A stretch of 64,000 nt of DNA, taken from contig NZ_AP012332.1 in NCBI RefSeq assembly GCF_001042655.1, forward strand, positions 1,302,001 through 1,366,000, read 5' to 3'. Shown here piece after piece: positions 61,901 through 64,000 of this stretch (position 1 is the stretch's first letter; every line of letters begins with the position of its first letter). Below the pieces are notes generated by a model. That model was given only the letters and a program-made list of their open reading frames with translations, was not told where the DNA came from and did not search any database. Origin of the DNA: Gardnerella vaginalis ATCC 14018 = JCM 11026. Lineage in GTDB: Bacteria > Actinomycetota > Actinomycetes > Actinomycetales > Bifidobacteriaceae. Position numbers and translations under genes: made by a program.

Positions 61901-64000
61901 ACAGCTAAAGTTGTGACTGTGCCAAAGGGCGTGGAACCTAAGCCAGAGGACAGCATTGCCAATAAGGATAAGTTCCCTGATGGCACTAAGTTCGAGTGGG
62001 ATAACAACGGAAAACCAGACACATCTAAGGAAGGTAACAGCGTAAAAGGCAAAGTAAAGATTACTATTCCTGGATCTGATACTCCTCAAGAAGTTGAAGT
62101 AAAGGTTAACGTTGTTGACCCAAGTGCATCTGAAGTCAACGTGCCACAGGGCAAGGATTTGCCAGAAGCTAAGGATGTTATTAAGGATTCTCACGATACT
62201 AGTAAGTTCCCTAATGGCACTACGTTCGAGTGGAAACCTGAAGATAAACCAGATACTAACAATCCTGGCGCAAAGAATGGCAAGATTATTGTTACTATTC
62301 CAGGTCAAAAGCCTGTGGAAGTGTCTGTAACAGTGAACGTTTTGCCAAAGCCAGAAGCGAATGTTGTGAACGTTCCACAAAATGGCACATTGCCAGAAGC
62401 TAAGGATGTTATTAAGGATTCTAGCGATACCAGTAAGTTCCATAATGGCACTACGTTCGAGTGGGAAGATAGTGGCAAACCAACTACAGATACCGTTGGA
62501 GAAAAGACAGGCGGTAAAGTAAAAGTCACCATTCCAGGTGTAAATGGCAAGTCTGGTTATACGATTGATGTTCCTGTAACTGTGAACGTAAACCCTGTGC
62601 CTATAGCAAAGGAAACCACCGTCCCACAGAACAGCAATCCTGATCCTAAGAACAGCATTGATAACAACAACAAACTCCCTAAGGGAACCACATTCGAGTG
62701 GAAGAAAGATGCTGCCCCAAAGACCGACAAGCCAGGCACTGCTAGTGGCACAGTGATTGTCAAGATTCCAGGGCAAGCACCTCAAGAAGTGCCTGTAACA
62801 ATTACTGTTACAGCATCGCCTGAAGGAAATGACGTAACTGTGCTGCAGAAGACTGACGGCAAGGACAACACTCCTCAGCCAAAGGATGTTATTAAGAATA
62901 ACGGAGATTTGCCTGAGAATGCCAAGACTTCTTGGAAGAAGAAGCCTGATACGTCAAAGACTGGCAACCAACCAGGAATTGTGACCGTTAAGGTGCCAGG
63001 CGAGCCAGATGTTGACATTTCAGTCAATGTGTTCGTTGTGCCAAATCCAGCCGGTAAAACAGTGAGCGTACATGTTGGTGATTCTCCAAGCGCAGAAAAC
63101 AGCATTGCCAATAAAAATGAGTTACCTAACGGAACCAAGTTTGCTTGGGCAACTAACGGTACTCCAGATACCAAGACAGCTGGAAACAATAAGAGCGGCA
63201 CTGTCGTGGTAACTATTCCAGGTATCGCAAATCCTGTGAACGTACCAGTAACAGTAAACGTTGTGGCACAGAACAAGCCATTTATCAACGATGGCAAAGC
63301 CGAAAACAAGCCTGGTGATAAAGGTTCTGCAGATAATGGCAAGACAACTATTACTGGTAAGGGAACTCCTGAAGCCACTATCAAGGTTCAAAACAGCAAT
63401 GGCACCGCATTGAAGGATGGCAATAAAGAAATAACTGTCACTGTAGATAAAGATGGCAACTTTACCGTTGATGTTCCTCATCAGACCCCTGGCACAACAC
63501 TCAAGCTTGTTCCAAACAAGGGTGGAGTTGATGGTGACGCAACTACTGTAACCGTCACTGCTAAACCACAAAAGCCAACGATTACGGTACCGACTGACAA
63601 CCAGAAGAACGACGGAAACGTAACTGTAACTCCGCCAACTGATGACACAACGGTTGTAAAGATTGAAATCAATGCTAAACCGAATTCAATCAATGGTCCA
63701 GAACAGCCAGTTCGCACAATTATTGCCAAGAAGGATAACGATGGTAAGTGGAAGATTGACGGAGACGCTCCAGATGGCGTAACTGTTAATCCAAATACTG
63801 GCGTTGTTACGATTCCAACAAAGAATTTGGAAGACGGCAGCACTATTACTGCAGTATCTAAGAACAAGACGGACAAACCATCTGATCCTGCTACTGCTGT
63901 AACTGGCTTTAAGACTCCACAGATTAGTGAGCAAACGCTAAAAGACAATCCAGATGATTCTACTAAACAAATCATCACTGGAAAGACTCTTCCGGGCGCA
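55997..64000 (+). CDS. Giant Rib/YPDG-repeat surface protein, partial (runs off right edge)
   Basis: Open from ATG 55997 to the last base, at least 2,668 codons, with the frame checked at several points. A long signal peptide (basic start, then VSLSTLATVLTAATCLGG, cleavage likely near AFAQ) is followed by a ~270-residue unique domain that may be the ligand-binding head. Then come Ig-like beta domains with ATDNSGN/ATDASGN motifs. From about 59,700 to 61,900 there are Rib-type repeats of ~80-90 residues with VTVKYPDGSS..VEVPV. From 61,900 to 63,260 there are shorter repeats (NGTTFEW ... KVKVTIPG). Bacterial Ig-like domains close the visible part. The sorting signal, if any, is outside the window. 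Such stalks project adhesive heads from the cell wall. AAAGGA lies 12 bases before the ATG, rather far. Confidence 0.92.
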   Translation, partial: MANSNRKKHAREQVESSFKNVDSSSAYATMRKVSLSTLATVLTAATCLGGQPILASSNILLPPTTAAFAQEVRNADPTPWLHTPNILEFQRYRFANSNGKIGQIGSDGLGDYDNTTKKSDMYAHLEKNGNDQYLIFDVFFNNDGKDMTGASKQQQYVWQIPFAVADLNNGYYNVDTLSDLSFNFYKRNGTSPQTTNAVLSRDFSLFTKENSQSATLSKPLQDDQHLGNSIYKITLGIRGGNSNKQDLSDTFHKNAGDGVISNATTLTGVYKGKSYGIGLRTTNVDYAVHMHCKVKLRQGVTLDDIQDAYTWANTSTYGRTTNSAYTFISGRERWKEPNLKRTKSDNLPPKLYFNGKEISDSNNSITVYQGDTPTIKFGTSDDSGKVNSFSVKGLPNGNGDVTENSNGMEATEAKHHNHVVNRVKFEYKNGNTPANTDYTVTVSATDASGNKVEKKVTVHLKNLNQKYKAPTTTPITVDWGHKATNEELKKHVSNIEGGGQLDFNTFPETKLPDIAFNGKDTATISTSAKVIYSDNSYHIVTIPVIVRKPLALQHKSELKDHEVKVNVGDTLTKTGNKVDAKQYLGITDKNVKDKIKSAEWVNGEPSTNVAGKKTYTAKVTFSDGSTAEEKVTFTVRPQKPKIETDLTGVAGVKGKEVVVNAGPGTAGSTVTLKDSKGNQIGTGKVGNDGKVTITVANGIPEGNITAVTTTADSVSSDASDAKKATKDDKAPTLTADKDSVTVKVGEDLKIQLTAKDDVKIESIDTATATMAFARNDFSKMMAVAARAKTDYTKNSDKEKVFTYNFSGFKPEEVGTYTLTFSATDAAGHKTEKTVTVKVEKKEDIKSKNIAVDLGHKLTEKDAEKAIANGRKLKKAGATFKWSTETGGTPDTSTVGKEKTGKVIVTIPTNDKNHPRVETVDVKVTVRDNESPKVAIQQKGDGGTYNTIDPGYPDGPKYPPVFTITTYRGDKNDIKITATDNSGNVTTLTLTPKTPGETEKAPTGTGTTTDPKTLTLDGTTPLNTKPGEYTRTLKAVDPSGNLNEVTVKFIVKPQSDKYGDVKGTPVTYNMGSGTKHPDPKSGINADDLKKLPSDATYSWAKEPDWNKPGEQKDAKVRITFKDGSTKDVTTTVTVKDDIAPVINTPSTNKAKRADTEKTAEYYQFKVHNGKPFSIDINAYDNSGKIKSATIATFPGHDGKITIDNQNGNSAEKPATIHIKGTAKRDASITNSSDNKWSRELVVTDEAGNESKLKVQISVYTDAEEHTATAKQVDNPKDNNAITNAITITKYDNPNTPIDKTGITFEVGKIPTDDGNYTVPVTVKYPDGSSSKIEVPIVVNRESNNYDPVGRTITVHWNSKEDIANKIKSFGDGNGLTWNGNSPKQNPTVEIVNTKDVPSTDKPGESKVQVKVKYSDGSSDVATVTVKVLDPQNKDYTPEGQTINIDYNKTPNTGISSKITGVGKDKGISFGKDKQGKDITLPEGASIAIDDKAKTVPDGTQPGTFDIPVTITYKDGSKDHATVKVTVGKPQSETHTPKVDGGITKKYGESGPSDNDIIAKVTVPNKPNGTTITVDKGQTPIDTKTPGTVNVKVTVKYPDGSEDHVEVPVTVGEPDNETYKPSAEAINKKRNEKAPDADEIKKAVKTSTVKNKTAPKETKVELVDPKTPLPTTDKTGTTNVPVKVTYPDGSSTVVQVPVVVTDTDATANTPAVDPVEEPYGTDKEKTKKAVTAAVTVPDFKPKKDGDKPTVTITSADKDIPDGTKPGTYHVKVKVTYPDNTTDEVTVDVTIKNKQSDTFEPKATPVVKPFGKKVTSDDVTGNVTVPNWSKDSKEQPKIELNEPNTKLPDGKTPGHSTVKVKVTYPDGTTDTVDVPVTISDKQSELYPPKADNLEKDNGQKPSDDEIIGKVSVPTWPTNETNKPTYSIAEGDKSKIPNGDKAGKFEVPVTVTYPDGSTTVINVPVTIKSPTATAKVVTVPKGVEPKPEDSIANKDKFPDGTKFEWDNNGKPDTSKEGNSVKGKVKITIPGSDTPQEVEVKVNVVDPSASEVNVPQGKDLPEAKDVIKDSHDTSKFPNGTTFEWKPEDKPDTNNPGAKNGKIIVTIPGQKPVEVSVTVNVLPKPEANVVNVPQNGTLPEAKDVIKDSSDTSKFHNGTTFEWEDSGKPTTDTVGEKTGGKVKVTIPGVNGKSGYTIDVPVTVNVNPVPIAKETTVPQNSNPDPKNSIDNNNKLPKGTTFEWKKDAAPKTDKPGTASGTVIVKIPGQAPQEVPVTITVTASPEGNDVTVLQKTDGKDNTPQPKDVIKNNGDLPENAKTSWKKKPDTSKTGNQPGIVTVKVPGEPDVDISVNVFVVPNPAGKTVSVHVGDSPSAENSIANKNELPNGTKFAWATNGTPDTKTAGNNKSGTVVVTIPGIANPVNVPVTVNVVAQNKPFINDGKAENKPGDKGSADNGKTTITGKGTPEATIKVQNSNGTALKDGNKEITVTVDKDGNFTVDVPHQTPGTTLKLVPNKGGVDGDATTVTVTAKPQKPTITVPTDNQKNDGNVTVTPPTDDTTVVKIEINAKPNSINGPEQPVRTIIAKKDNDGKWKIDGDAPDGVTVNPNTGVVTIPTKNLEDGSTITAVSKNKTDKPSDPATAVTGFKTPQISEQTLKDNPDDSTKQIITGKTLPGA
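62161..62470. repeat. Near-identical DNA blocks inside the Rib-type gene
   Basis: A ~75-bp block beginning GCCAGAAGCTAAGGATGTTA occurs at 62161 and 62392, exactly 231 bp (77 codons) apart, with only a few differences. The high DNA identity suggests recent duplication and a site for repeat-number change by recombination. Confidence 0.8.

Noticed and set aside
57307..63978. Many long minus-strand open frames opposite the Rib-type gene (e.g. 59363-60802)
   Set aside because: They are Val/Ser/Phe/Cys-rich mirror images of the repeats; the plus-strand frame is continuous and has signal peptide and domains.

Overview
The window looks like a chromosomal segment of a low-GC member of the Bifidobacteriaceae, most likely Gardnerella. 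The RpoB and RpoC are actinobacterial in type, there is an AdnAB-like helicase-nuclease pair, and the pilus locus is of bifidobacterial type. The base composition is clearly AT-rich (an impression, not computed), unlike most bifidobacteria. No prophage, IS element, rRNA or CRISPR array was seen.

Layout. 1-3955: a broken or switched-off surface protein gene (minus strand, runs off the left edge) with a G11 tract inside its signal peptide and an in-frame TAG further on. 4310-4464: structured intergenic repeats. 4452-14352: a GNAT acetyltransferase and two giant overlapping UvrD/AddAB-type helicase-nucleases. 14335-14709: dense palindromes. 14711-15472: a membrane protein. 15585-26970: a sortase pilus locus (major pilin, class C sortase, 2,676-residue LPFTG tip-type protein), all on the minus strand behind a promoter region with a G10 tract and phased 11-bp repeats. 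27572-29017: an AAA/DUF4143 ATPase behind three 33-bp-spaced repeats. 29018-29530: palindromic repeats and the rpoC terminator. 29530-37203: rpoC and rpoB. 37403-39825: a membrane-anchored hypothetical protein, trmL and a DMT transporter. 40094-40178: tRNA-Ser. 40278-43599: an HNH (DUF1524) nuclease overlapping a decayed ABC-type membrane protein. 43853-45836: rplS, lepB and rnhB. 46090-50150: a consensus promoter, an M-box-like Mg2+ riboswitch, a 70-residue unknown protein, a duplicated ABC permease and an ABC ATPase with a C-terminal extension. 50286-51980: pgi. 52296-52486: tRNA-Thr and tRNA-Leu. 52572-54482: a GH25 lysozyme. 54655-54728: tRNA-Gly. 54948-55430: acpS. 55997 to the right edge: a giant Rib/YPDG-repeat surface protein with at least 2,668 codons, uninterrupted.

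How it fits together. The housekeeping blocks (RNA polymerase, L19/signal peptidase/RNase HII, pgi, acpS, tRNAs) alternate with surface-protein loci. All three major surface loci carry a long G/C homopolymer: G11 in a signal peptide, G10 in the pilin promoter region, and C12 upstream of the Rib-type gene. This is what a set of independently phase-variable adhesins would look like. The other stand-out items are the M-box-like leader in front of an ABC transporter operon, a family of nested intergenic hairpins whose paired arms co-vary between copies, and an ABC protein that keeps its fold outline but has lost its ATPase motifs.
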